NCBI GenBank assembly: GCA_900549825.1
Contig: URQB01000001.1
Span: 196,943 to 260,942 of the forward strand
From: an uncultured Oscillospiraceae bacterium
Lineage (GTDB): Bacteria > Bacillota > Clostridia > Oscillospirales > Acutalibacteraceae
Direction of reading: 5' to 3'
Length of the DNA stretch: 64,000 nt
Shown: piece after piece, positions 24,317 through 32,075 of the stretch
Layout: the number at the start of each line of letters is the position of its first letter
Position numbering within the stretch: position 1 is the stretch's first letter
Notes under the pieces: generated by a model
What the model saw: the letters and a program-made list of their open reading frames with translations, nothing else
Databases searched by the model: none
What the model was told of the DNA's origin: nothing
Translations under genes and position numbers: made by a program

Positions 24317-24341
24317 ACTTCTGGTCACGGTGTCCAGAAGT
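24317..24341. repeat. Dispersed palindrome, copy 4
   Basis: A 25-base palindrome ACTTCTGG-N9-CCAGAAGT with core TCACGGTGT. It is nearly the inverse of copy 1, and the two could bracket the recombinase-MobC segment. Confidence 0.8.
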
Positions 24342-24345
24342 CACA

Positions 24346-24383
24346 CAAAAACACCGCTCCGATTTTACCGGAAGCGGTGTTTT
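24346..24383. terminator. Hairpin near the element edge
   Basis: AAAACACCGCT followed by CCG pairs with CGGAAGCGGTGTTTT (24369-24383) with one bulge. A and T runs at both sides suit a bidirectional terminator. Confidence 0.6.
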
Positions 24384-24471
24384 GCGTAAAGTTGACAGCC
24401 CATTAAGTTGTTGTGTTTTTGTATGCTCTTGTTAAGGGAAGATATAATTGATAATTACTAATATCAATTTT

Positions 24472-24492
24472 GAGGCAGGATAATCCTGCCTC
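24472..24492 (+). terminator. Short palindromic hairpin with T-rich tail
   Basis: GAGGCAGGAT-A-ATCCTGCCTC is followed by TATTTTATTT. The surrounding 24400-24730 is AT-rich and holds no gene that I can see. Confidence 0.5.
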
Positions 24493-24734
24493 TATTTTAT
24501 TTCCTATTGAAAAAATTTCGTATAAGATTAATTTTCGTTATTTATACCATTATCATCTGCATTTTGTCAAAACTGCTTGACAAAATGATTATTTAGCGTT
24601 ATAAAATAATTATAAAAAAATTTATAATAATTTAGTAAGTTTAGTAAATATAGTGTTATAAGGTAGATTTTACTAATAAGTTTATTTTAATATTACTAAC
24701 ATAATGAAAATAACAAAAACAGGGAGAATATTTG

Positions 24735-25132
24735 TTGGACAAAATTAAATTTCAAAGTAAAAATATAGATACTTCAATGTCCATTAAAGAAATAATGGAT
24801 TTGAGAACAGTATCGCAATCAGCTCATACAGTATTATTCGCAGTATTTTGACTACGAATATGAGTATGCAGAAGATTATGTGCAGGACTCTTATATTGCA
24901 AGTAATTGATAATTCAATATCGTATAATCCTGATTATGCAGATAAAATGACTATTGACAGGATGGTTGAAGAAAGAGCATTACATATTATTTCACAACTT
25001 AATAAACAAGAAAAAGAATTATATATCTCCTATTATTGGAAATACAAAAAATTAAAAGATATAGCAATTGATTTAAATGTTACGCATGACACAATACGAA
25101 AGCGACACGAAGAATTAAAAAAAGTTATATAA
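24735..25132 (+). pseudogene. Sigma-like regulator broken by two frameshifts
   Basis: Three frames read in turn give one coherent protein. TTG at 24735 (GGGAGA upstream) begins MDKIKFQSKNIDTSMSIKEI. A +1 shift near 24804 continues EQYRNQLIQYYSQYFDYEYE to about 24900. A second +1 shift leads into VIDNSISYNPDYADKMTIDR and a C-terminal HTH (LKDIAIDLNVTHDTIRKRHEELKKVI). The last part resembles sigma region 4. The three pieces are contiguous and non-overlapping in content, so this is a decayed gene, or less likely a recoded one. It lies 149 bases before the choline-binding-repeat gene, which it may have regulated. Confidence 0.65.
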
Positions 25133-25281
25133 AAAAATAAAATACTTTGAAAAATATTAAAATTTATGTTCACATTTTTTTAAAAATCAACACTATATAT
25201 ATGAGAGGAGCTTTTGCAAAATGTCGACAAAAAATTGAAAGACACTACATCATGCATTATTACTGAAAAGGAGATTATTCA

Positions 25282-26499
25282 ATGAAAAGAAAAACAATTA
25301 AAAAATGGTTAATTTGCATGTTGTTTCTTATGGGAATAATAATTACAGAAATTAATGTAATACCAATGCAGAATGTTTTTGCAAAAGATAATAAACAAGA
25401 CATAGAATATGGGATTGAAATGTCAGGTAATTTAAGTGTTTTTAATTTTGAACAAACAGTATATGCAGTAGATACTTCAATTGCATATACTACCGGTTCA
25501 TCAGAAACTGGGACTTGGATTCGTGAAAGTAATGGTAAATGGTGGTACAGACATGCAGATGGGTCATATACCAAAAATGCTTGGGAATACATTAACGGAA
25601 AATGGTATCACTTTGATAAGTATGGTTGGATGCAAACAGGATGGTTAAGTCTTAATGGTAAATGGTATTATCTAACTGATGATGGCGATATGGTAACAGG
25701 CTGGCAGAAAATAAACGGCAAGTGGTATTATTTTAACAATGACGGATCAATGCGAACGGGCTGGATACGCCTTGATGGTAAATGGTATTATCTAACTGAT
25801 GATGGTGATATGGTAACAGGCTGGCAGAAAATAAACGGTAAGTGGTATTATTTTAACAATGACGGATCAATGCAAACAGGCTGGATACGCCTTGATGGTA
25901 AATGGTATTACTTAACAGCTAATGGCGATATGGCAACGGGCTGGCAGAAAATCAGCGACAAGTGGTATTATTTGAACGATGACGGAGCAATGCAGACGGG
26001 TTGGTATAACTGGAAAGCAGATACTTATTATTTGAAAAATAACGGAGCAATGGCAGTCGGCTGGACTGAAATTGACAGCTTGTGGTACTATTTTGATAAT
26101 TCAGGGGCTATGTGCCGCAATCAATGGATAGGAAAGTATTATGTAAACCTTTATGGTGAATGGGTTGAAAACACGGAAATTACTTTTGATAAAGCCGTTG
26201 TAAAAATTGACATTGGATATTATGAGGGTGTTCCCGCAAACAGCCAAAAGGCTTCAACCGACGATTCGGAAATTATCAGCCAATTAGTGGCATATCTTTC
26301 GGAATTAAAGGTGACAAACAGAAATATTGAGGAAAAGACAGGCGGATCCTGTTACACGGTTACGGTTTATTATATTGACGGAACAAGTAATAAATTTGAT
26401 ATTGTCAAGGATGATAGCGTTTTGTGGCATGAGGGCGTACCTTATGATGTGGATGTTCAGCAAATAGAAGCTGTTTGGGAAAATATATCAAAATATTAA
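25282..26499 (+). CDS. Secreted protein with choline/cell-wall-binding repeats
   Basis: The 405-residue protein has a signal peptide (MKRKTIKKWLICMLFLMGII, cleavage near FAKD at about 35-37). About ten CW_binding_1-type repeats of 20 residues follow, with the GKWYYLTDDGDMVTGW theme (about 75-300). A C-terminal domain (about 305-405) of unknown type ends it. Such repeats bind choline or other cell-wall polymers. No catalytic domain is seen. AAGGAG precedes ATG. A 120-base unit (40 residues, two repeats) is almost exactly duplicated at about 25660-25899. Base composition is AT-rich, unlike the host. Confidence 0.9.
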   Translation: MKRKTIKKWLICMLFLMGIIITEINVIPMQNVFAKDNKQDIEYGIEMSGNLSVFNFEQTVYAVDTSIAYTTGSSETGTWIRESNGKWWYRHADGSYTKNAWEYINGKWYHFDKYGWMQTGWLSLNGKWYYLTDDGDMVTGWQKINGKWYYFNNDGSMRTGWIRLDGKWYYLTDDGDMVTGWQKINGKWYYFNNDGSMQTGWIRLDGKWYYLTANGDMATGWQKISDKWYYLNDDGAMQTGWYNWKADTYYLKNNGAMAVGWTEIDSLWYYFDNSGAMCRNQWIGKYYVNLYGEWVENTEITFDKAVVKIDIGYYEGVPANSQKASTDDSEIISQLVAYLSELKVTNRNIEEKTGGSCYTVTVYYIDGTSNKFDIVKDDSVLWHEGVPYDVDVQQIEAVWENISKY

Positions 26500-26547
26500 A
26501 TAGGGAGACGGTTCAATTTTTTGAAACAATATTGAATCTATCTAAAT

Positions 26548-26579
26548 GAGCCTATGCCAAATTAATTTGGCATAGGCTC
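26548..26579. terminator. Perfect 32-base palindrome after the repeat protein
   Basis: GAGCCTATGCCAAAT and its exact complement flank a central TA. It lies 48 bases after the stop codon. There is no clear T run on the plus strand, so termination is likely but unproven. It also marks the right edge of AT-rich DNA. Confidence 0.55.
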
Positions 26580-26705
26580 GAATTGCTCTGCAATGATGAT
26601 TTTTGAACAGCATACAAATTTGAATTAATTGACTTCCTTTTATCATTGAAAGATGCCGCTCCATCCTTTCCGGAGAGCAGCGCCACCAGTTGTTTTAGAT
26701 GCGTA

Positions 26706-27779
26706 TTATTCCGCTGTGATCGTCCCGCCGCCGACCACGAGCTCGCCGTCATAAAAAACGGCGGCCTGCCCGGGCGTGATCGCCCGCTGCGGCTCGTCGA
26801 ATACGGCCCTGACACGGCTCTGCCCCGCCGGGTAGATCGTCGCGGGCTGGGCTGCGTGGCGATAGCGCGTTTTTGCCTGCACACGCATCGGGCCGGTAAG
26901 CGTGTCGATCGAGATAAAATTGACGCGCTCCACCGTCATTTCGCGGCGGAATAGCGCTTCATTCGAGCCAAGCGTAACCGTATTGTCCCGTGCGTTTTTT
27001 GCAAGGACATACATCGGCTTCCCAAAGGCAACGCCAAGGCCTTTGCGCTGCCCCACTGTATAGTGGATCAGCCCCTGATGCGTGCCGAGCGTATTGCCGT
27101 GGGTGTCGATAAACCGTCCCTGCGGGGAATCGGTCCCTGTATCGCGCCGGATAAAGGCCGCGTAATCGCCGTCCGGGATGAAGCAGATATCCTGGCTGTC
27201 CGGCTTTTGCGCGTTGACCAGGCCGTGCTGCCGCGCGATCGCGCGCACCTCGTCCTTGCGCAGGCTTCCCAAAGGGAACAACACGTGTGCGAGCTGCTCC
27301 TGCGTGAGCTGATAAAGCACATAGGTCTGATCCTTCTTTTCATCCAGCGCTTTTTTGAGCAGCCACCGGCCGGTTCCCGCATCCCGCTCTACACGGGCAT
27401 AATGCCCGGTTGCCATCGCATCGAAGCCGCGGGCAAGCGCCTCATCCAGCAGCGCCCCGAATTTGATCGTCCGGTTGCAGTCGATGCAGGGGTTTGGCGT
27501 GTTCCCCGCGTGGTATTCGCTGATAAAGCGGTCGATTACCTGTGCGCGGAAACGGCCGAAAAAGGGAAATACCTCGTGCGGGAAACCGAGGCATTCCGCC
27601 ACGCGGCGCGCATCCTCGATATCGGAGGGCGCGCCGCAGGCGCCTTCTTTTTCTTTCGAAGCCTTGGAAAACAGCTGTAGTGTGGCGCCGAGCAGCTCAA
27701 AGCCCGCCTCCAAAAGCAGGATTGCGCTCGCGGAGCTGTCTACGCCGCCGCTCATTGCCAGCATGACCTTTTTCGACAT
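26706..27779 (-). CDS. mnmA: tRNA-specific 2-thiouridylase MnmA
   Basis: MnmA thiolates U34 of tRNA-Lys, -Glu and -Gln. The 357-residue protein has the PP-loop SGGVDSSASA near the N-terminus, NPCIDCNR with the catalytic Cys, DSQDICFIPDGDY, and the C-terminal barrel with TPGQAAVFYDGELVVGGGTI. ATG at 27779 is chosen because GGAAGG lies 9 bases upstream. It follows the M20 peptidase gene by 22 bases, so it is probably the last gene of that operon. Confidence 0.96.
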   Translation of the reverse strand: MSKKVMLAMSGGVDSSASAILLLEAGFELLGATLQLFSKASKEKEGACGAPSDIEDARRVAECLGFPHEVFPFFGRFRAQVIDRFISEYHAGNTPNPCIDCNRTIKFGALLDEALARGFDAMATGHYARVERDAGTGRWLLKKALDEKKDQTYVLYQLTQEQLAHVLFPLGSLRKDEVRAIARQHGLVNAQKPDSQDICFIPDGDYAAFIRRDTGTDSPQGRFIDTHGNTLGTHQGLIHYTVGQRKGLGVAFGKPMYVLAKNARDNTVTLGSNEALFRREMTVERVNFISIDTLTGPMRVQAKTRYRHAAQPATIYPAGQSRVRAVFDEPQRAITPGQAAVFYDGELVVGGGTITAE

Positions 27780-27801
27780 CCATTCCATCCTTCCGACCCC
27801 G

Positions 27802-29238
27802 TCAGGACTGCCTGATGAGATACTCGTAAAATTCAATGATCTGCGTGATATTCTCTGTTGTGATATGCTCGTTGTTGCTGTGGATGCTCGCTACCTGTTC
27901 ATTCGTGCAGACCATTGGAGAAAAGCGGTAAACTTTGTCGCAGATTTCGCAAAACTGGCTGGAATCGCTGCACATGAACATCAGATAGGGCGCGACCAGG
28001 GTATCCGGCCAGGTGGCATGCACGGCATTTTTGATCCGTTGCCAGTGCGGCCCATCAGCCGGGGAATTCGACGTGGGCAGGTTGCCCTTAAGCACGTGCG
28101 TTTCCAGCTCCTTGCAGCGCGCGGCCTTCCGGACATGCTCCACCACGCCCTCGACCGTTTCGCCTTCCGCCAGGCGGAAGTTTGCCACGGCCGTTACGCG
28201 GTCGGGCAGGACATTGGAGGCCTTGCTTCCCTGTGCTTGCGTAAAGGCGATCGTCGTGCGCATGAGCGCGCTTCCGATCGGGACGAACCGGCAGGCGAGC
28301 TTGATCAGCGGCATGAAAAAGCCGGTGTTCGCCAAAATGATTCGAATTGGGAAGGGAAGCGTGCGGCCCAGCACGTCGATGAGCTGCTTGACGGGCTCCG
28401 TCATCTTCATTTTAAACTGTTTCTTTTCCACCCGCTGTATCACTTTGCTCATCCGGCCGATCAGCGTATGCCTGGGCGGGTAGGCGGCATGGCCGCTCTT
28501 CCCGCGCAGGGTAAGCTCCAGGTCAACCTGCCCCTTCTCGCCTACGCCGATGACTGCAAGCGGCGTTTTCAGGCCGGGTAGAAAATCCGTTACGATCGTG
28601 CCGCCTTCGTCGAGCACAAAGGCGGGATGGATTTGCCGCGCCTTCAGCGTTTCCACAATCGCGTGTACGGCCTTGCCCTCCACCTCCTCGTCGCAGCCAA
28701 AGGAAAAGTAGAGATCATGCGCCGGGACGAAACCCTCGCCGATCAGCTTTTCTGCAGCCTCCAGGATCCCGAATAGGGAGCATTTCGTATCCAGCGTCCC
28801 GCGTCCCCAGAGGCTGCCGTCCTTGACAATCCCGGCGAAGGGGTCAACATTCCACCCGTTTTCATCTGCGGGCACAACATCGTAATGCGCCATAAGGATG
28901 CCCGGATCCCGGTCCGTTTTTCCGGCCCAGCGGTAGAGCAGGCCACCGTTGATCACCTCACGTGTGCAGGTCTCATGCACGCGGGGGAACATTTTAACCA
29001 GCAGGGCGCGGAATTTTTCAAATTCTGCCTCGTCCACCATCGCCGGGTCGCGGCTGGAAACCGTTTTGCAGCGGATGAGCTGCGCGAGCCGCTCGGTAGC
29101 CCCGGCTTCATCGAGCTGCGGTTTTTCCATCGGCTCAAATTCCTCCTGCCGGGGGCGGAAAAGCGCCGCGCGCAGGAGAAGCACCAAGATCAGAAGCCCT
29201 AAAAGACACAGGGCGGCAATGACAATCCATTTTACCAT
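27802..29238 (-). CDS. Membrane-anchored M20-family metallopeptidase
   Basis: The 478-residue protein has an N-terminal membrane helix (MVKWIVIAALCLLGLLILVL), then an M20 zinc peptidase domain with ILMAHYDVVP (His/Asp ligands), WGRGTLDTKCS, CDEEVEGK (catalytic and ligand Glu) and a lid/dimer domain (GKSGHAAYPPRHTL). It most resembles Cps1/PM20D1-like carboxypeptidases. Two membrane proteins lie upstream in the same direction, suggesting uptake and hydrolysis of a peptide or acyl-amino acid. The ribosome binding site is weak. Confidence 0.88.
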   Translation of the reverse strand: MVKWIVIAALCLLGLLILVLLLRAALFRPRQEEFEPMEKPQLDEAGATERLAQLIRCKTVSSRDPAMVDEAEFEKFRALLVKMFPRVHETCTREVINGGLLYRWAGKTDRDPGILMAHYDVVPADENGWNVDPFAGIVKDGSLWGRGTLDTKCSLFGILEAAEKLIGEGFVPAHDLYFSFGCDEEVEGKAVHAIVETLKARQIHPAFVLDEGGTIVTDFLPGLKTPLAVIGVGEKGQVDLELTLRGKSGHAAYPPRHTLIGRMSKVIQRVEKKQFKMKMTEPVKQLIDVLGRTLPFPIRIILANTGFFMPLIKLACRFVPIGSALMRTTIAFTQAQGSKASNVLPDRVTAVANFRLAEGETVEGVVEHVRKAARCKELETHVLKGNLPTSNSPADGPHWQRIKNAVHATWPDTLVAPYLMFMCSDSSQFCEICDKVYRFSPMVCTNEQVASIHSNNEHITTENITQIIEFYEYLIRQS

Positions 29239-29259
29239 ATACGGAGCGCTTCTTTCCTG

Positions 29260-29922
29260 TTAGTCTAACCATTTCTTTTGATACATGATGTGGGCGCCGA
29301 TGAGAGATACCACGACGCCGACTGGGATCAGCACGCCGATCGCCGTATTCCCCGCAAACAGCAGTACGATCAGAACAGCCGAGATCGGCAGGATCGAAAT
29401 CTTCCAGTGCTTTGCAAAATAGGTCGCGCCCAGCGCGCCGAAGAGCGCGGGAACCACCTGCTGAAAGGCAGGCGCAAAGGGAGAATCCGGCTCCGTAATA
29501 TAGGGAAGGATCGGGCTGAATGCCACAACGCCCAAAGCGATAATCAGCGTGGTGACGATAGAGGAGGTGGCGATCGAGATCGTGGAGATGACATCCCCCT
29601 CCTCGCTGGTTGCGCGCACCTTTGCATTTTCCATGGCGTTGAGCGCGCAGGGGAGCTTCAGGTTGGTAATATTGCCGGTGACAAAGCTCAGATAGGTTCC
29701 TCCTGAGCCGAGCATCGGCCCGTAGGTGAGCACCTCGATAATCGCGGAAGGATAAAACAGCATGGCGACGGGCAGCAGCCCCTCGAGCACCTTGGTCGCC
29801 TGCGGCCATACGTTAAAATAAATGCAGATTGCCGTGGGAATGCAGAACATCATAAAGAGGGCCGTGACGGTCCAGATCCGCCCGTAAAAGTGAACGGAAT
29901 CTTCATAGCTGCGGTTCTTCAT
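29260..29922 (-). CDS. Multi-pass membrane protein, putative transporter subunit
   Basis: The 220-residue protein has about five or six hydrophobic spans, with a conserved-looking loop YGPMLGSGGTYLSFVTGNITNLKLPCALNAME and a C-terminal MYQKKWLD. ATG at 29922 (AAAGGA about 12 bases upstream) is preferred to 29934. It lies between a DUF5058-like gene and the M20 peptidase. I infer a two-component permease for the peptidase substrate; the family has no described function that I know. Confidence 0.75.
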   Translation of the reverse strand: MKNRSYEDSVHFYGRIWTVTALFMMFCIPTAICIYFNVWPQATKVLEGLLPVAMLFYPSAIIEVLTYGPMLGSGGTYLSFVTGNITNLKLPCALNAMENAKVRATSEEGDVISTISIATSSIVTTLIIALGVVAFSPILPYITEPDSPFAPAFQQVVPALFGALGATYFAKHWKISILPISAVLIVLLFAGNTAIGVLIPVGVVVSLIGAHIMYQKKWLD

Positions 29923-30039
29923 AGGAATGGTCATCCTTTCGTAGAATCCGGAATGTATCTTTGAAAGAGGAATTGATTCTGCAGCATAGCAAGCGAAAAA
30001 ACAAATTTTTCGGGTTCGCCGGGAATCCGTGATGTTCGG

Positions 30040-30810
30040 CTAGCCTCTCCATTCGAGAAACGCAATATCCGGCGGCAGCACATTCGCCAGCAGCATCGCC
30101 ATACCCATTGCTGCGAACATACTCACCGGCATTGCGAAGGGCTCCAGCCATTTCAGGGTGAATTTTGTGCAGAGCTTCTGCAGAATCAGCATGAAAAGAA
30201 TGGCAAACAAAAGCGTCGCAACGCTTAAAATCCCCGCGCCGTCTCCGATCACGTCCGGCTGGCCCTTGCCGAGCACGGCGCGCCCAATAAATGCGGCAAT
30301 CAGGCCGATAAATGCGGCGGCGGCCATGGTATCCGCCCATTTTGGATCCTTTGTGGAAACTTTCCCGATGCTTTTCTGAATTTTTTTGAGCGCAAACGGG
30401 ATGATGACGAGCGGGAGAATGCTGCCGATTGTCATAACCCAGGCGACGGTCGCAAAAATCTCAGGGTCCGTGACGGGCTGGGAAAGCCCGGTTGTGATCC
30501 CGAAGGCGTTGATTGCCGCCTCCGCCGCGGGCACCTCATACTGGATGGCGCCGATCACCGTCAGGCGGATCCAGGGCAGCGCGAGGCCGAGCGCCTTTGA
30601 AAGCGTCAGCACTGTGGCGACAACGGCCAGGGCCGGCGCGATGGTGAACAGCGCGCTGGATACGACGGTGTTTTTCAGAGTAGCCGTTGTCATCCCCAGC
30701 TGCTTGCCACGCCGCCACGCGCGCACCAGAAAAAAGACGGACTGCACAATGATAAAGCCTACCACGCAAAACCCGAGGACATACAGAAAAGGGCTGCTTT
30801 TGAAATCCAA
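30040..30810 (-). CDS. DUF5058-like membrane protein
   Basis: The 256-residue protein (about six to seven helices) has a proximal helix, RAWRRGKQLGM, and the segment IQYEVPAAEAAINAFG. Its make-up fits DUF5058. The first ATG (30825) overlaps the ribosome binding site; TTG at 30810 has GGAGG 8 bases upstream and is the likelier start (LDFKSSPFLYV). It heads the operon with the 220-residue membrane protein and the M20 peptidase. Confidence 0.7.
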   Translation of the reverse strand: MDFKSSPFLYVLGFCVVGFIIVQSVFFLVRAWRRGKQLGMTTATLKNTVVSSALFTIAPALAVVATVLTLSKALGLALPWIRLTVIGAIQYEVPAAEAAINAFGITTGLSQPVTDPEIFATVAWVMTIGSILPLVIIPFALKKIQKSIGKVSTKDPKWADTMAAAAFIGLIAAFIGRAVLGKGQPDVIGDGAGILSVATLLFAILFMLILQKLCTKFTLKWLEPFAMPVSMFAAMGMAMLLANVLPPDIAFLEWRG

Positions 30811-30949
30811 GTTCCATCCCTCCATTTAAAATTGCCGGGCCCGAAAGGCCCGGGCTAAGTTCATAAAACCAGTTTACCATGGAGCGCGATTTTACGTCAA
30901 TCAGTATTGCACGGGGAAGCAGAAAAACGTTCCCCTTTTATAATAGATA

Positions 30950-30958
30950 TGTTATAAT
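30950..30958 (+). promoter_or_regulatory. Extended minus-10 promoter before the cytidylate kinase-like gene
   Basis: TGTTATAAT at 30950-30958; the minus-35 region is poor. It lies 45 bases before the start codon. Confidence 0.5.
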
Positions 30959-31003
30959 GAAGTTGGCAAATGATCTAAAATCCGCAGGAAGGGATGGTTG
31001 AAA

Positions 31004-31642
31004 ATGAGCGAATATAACCGTACCATCATCGCAATTGGCCGGCAATTCGGCAGCGGCGGCCGGGAGATTGGGGAAAAGCTTGCAAAAGAGCTGAGCATTC
31101 CGTTCTATGACAAGGAGCTGATTGCCCTCGCGGGGCAGCGCAGCGGCATTGATCAATCGCTGCTGGACGATGTGGATGAAAACGCGACCAACAGCATGCT
31201 CTATTCTCTGGTAGCGGGCTCCTACACGCCGCCCAACGGATTTACCGCTTTTCCGGAGGAGTCCATGACCGATAAGCTCTTTGCCACGCAGTGCAACGTA
31301 GTGCGCGAGCTGGCGGAGAGGGGCGCCTGCGTGCTTGTGGGGCGCTGCTGCGACTATATCCTGCGGGACAATCCCCATTGTGTGAAAATTTTTATCCACG
31401 CTCCGCTGGAAGCGCGGATCAATCGGATTATGCGCCTGTATGAGCTCGACGAAGCAAAGGCGGCCTCTTTGATCAAAAAGACAGATAAACGCCGGGCGGC
31501 CTACTATACCTATTATACCGGCTGGAAATGGGGCCTTGCGGAAACCAACCAGCTTTCTCTCGACAGCGCAAGCCTCGGCATCTGCGACAGCGTGCGGCTG
31601 ATTCGATTGTTTGTCGAGCTGTGCGAGCATCAGGCGGATTAA
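31004..31642 (+). CDS. Cytidylate kinase-like family protein
   Basis: The 212-residue protein has a P-loop (IAIGRQFGSGGREIGEKLA), then FYDKELI, RGACVLVGRCCDYIL and YELDEAKAASLIKKTDKRRAAYY. This matches the Cytidylate_kin2 family, distinct from the housekeeping cmk. The substrate is unproven. ATG at 31004 follows GGAAGGGATGG; an upstream in-frame TTG is less likely. It has its own promoter, and the 5S rRNA gene is convergent. Confidence 0.88.
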   Translation: MSEYNRTIIAIGRQFGSGGREIGEKLAKELSIPFYDKELIALAGQRSGIDQSLLDDVDENATNSMLYSLVAGSYTPPNGFTAFPEESMTDKLFATQCNVVRELAERGACVLVGRCCDYILRDNPHCVKIFIHAPLEARINRIMRLYELDEAKAASLIKKTDKRRAAYYTYYTGWKWGLAETNQLSLDSASLGICDSVRLIRLFVELCEHQAD

Positions 31643-31707
31643 CGGGAAGACGGATTGGAAAAGGAATCCGTTCCCGGTTTGTTTCCCGAATGATTTCCAA
31701 CAAAAAA

Positions 31708-31729
31708 CAGCCACCCTATTGGGTGGCTG
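31708..31729 (-). terminator. Terminator of the 5S rRNA gene
   Basis: CAGCCACCC (31708-31716) pairs with GGGTGGCTG (31721-31729). On the minus strand TTTTTTG follows. Confidence 0.85.
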
Positions 31730-31741
31730 AATTTCTGAATG

Positions 31742-31855
31742 TCGGCACCGACCTATCTTCCCGGGCGGTCACCCGCCAAGTATTTTCGGCACGAATGAGC
31801 TTAACTACCGTGTTCGGGATGGGAACGGGTGGACCCTCATCGTCATAAGCACCGA
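31742..31855 (-). rRNA. rrf: 5S ribosomal RNA, solitary gene
   Basis: The minus strand carries the conserved 5S core (CCCGTTCCCATCCCGAACAC and GGTAGTTAAGC), loop E-type sequence, and matching termini (TCGGTGC with GGTGCCGA) that form helix I. Length is about 114 bases. No 23S or 16S rRNA lies upstream: the next 200 bases hold only a promoter and a small hairpin. It is therefore a free-standing 5S gene with its own promoter and terminator. Ends are estimated to within a few bases. Confidence 0.92.
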
Positions 31856-31893
31856 CTCTGGAGCGTTATCTACGCTCCTCAGCGACGAAAGTT

Positions 31894-31922
31894 ATTATAG
31901 CACTACTATTTTGAAAATGCAA
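31894..31922 (-). promoter_or_regulatory. Promoter of the solitary 5S rRNA gene
   Basis: On the minus strand TTGCAT (31922-31917), 17 bases, TATAAT (31899-31894), 39 bases before the mature 5S end. The intervening leader can fold (GAGCGTAGATAACGCTC). Confidence 0.8.
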
Positions 31923-31999
31923 GTCTTTTTTTACATTTTTTTCGCTTTTTTGTAGGACTCTCAAGCCGGGACGCTTCTTGCCGGAGCGTCCTTTTTCTA

Positions 32000-32028
32000 T
32001 TGACTTTACGAATTGCTTCTGTTAGGAT
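32000..32028 (+). promoter_or_regulatory. Promoter of the MFS transporter gene
   Basis: TTGACT (32000-32005), 17 bases, TAGGAT (32023-32028). A GGACGCT/AGCGTCC hairpin followed by TTTTTC (31976-31996) lies just upstream and may insulate it. Confidence 0.65.
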
Positions 32029-32075
32029 AGCAATGTAGTTTTGTATCAATATTTCCGCATTTTGGAGGGGAAAAT

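Larger units (their letters stand above)
12540..26600. mobile_element. Mosaic genomic island downstream of the tRNA-Tyr gene
   Basis: Between tRNA-Tyr and mnmA the window holds an IS3-type transposase, two serine-recombinase traces, vsr-methyltransferase-GHKL/TIR, a TnpV remnant, a mobilization fragment (recombinase, sigma factor, MobC), MerR/TrmO-like cargo and a choline-binding-repeat protein. Two AT-rich blocks contrast with the GC-rich flanks. I found no direct repeat of the tRNA end, so precise borders are not defined and it may be several insertions. Confidence 0.65.

Noticed and set aside
12540..26600. Attachment-site direct repeat of the tRNA-Tyr 3' end
   Set aside because: I looked for a copy of the tRNA end near 18-26.6 kb and found none, so no att pair is claimed.
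12540..26600. Prophage
   Set aside because: No terminase, portal, capsid or tail genes. The recombinases and MobC fit conjugative or mobilizable elements.
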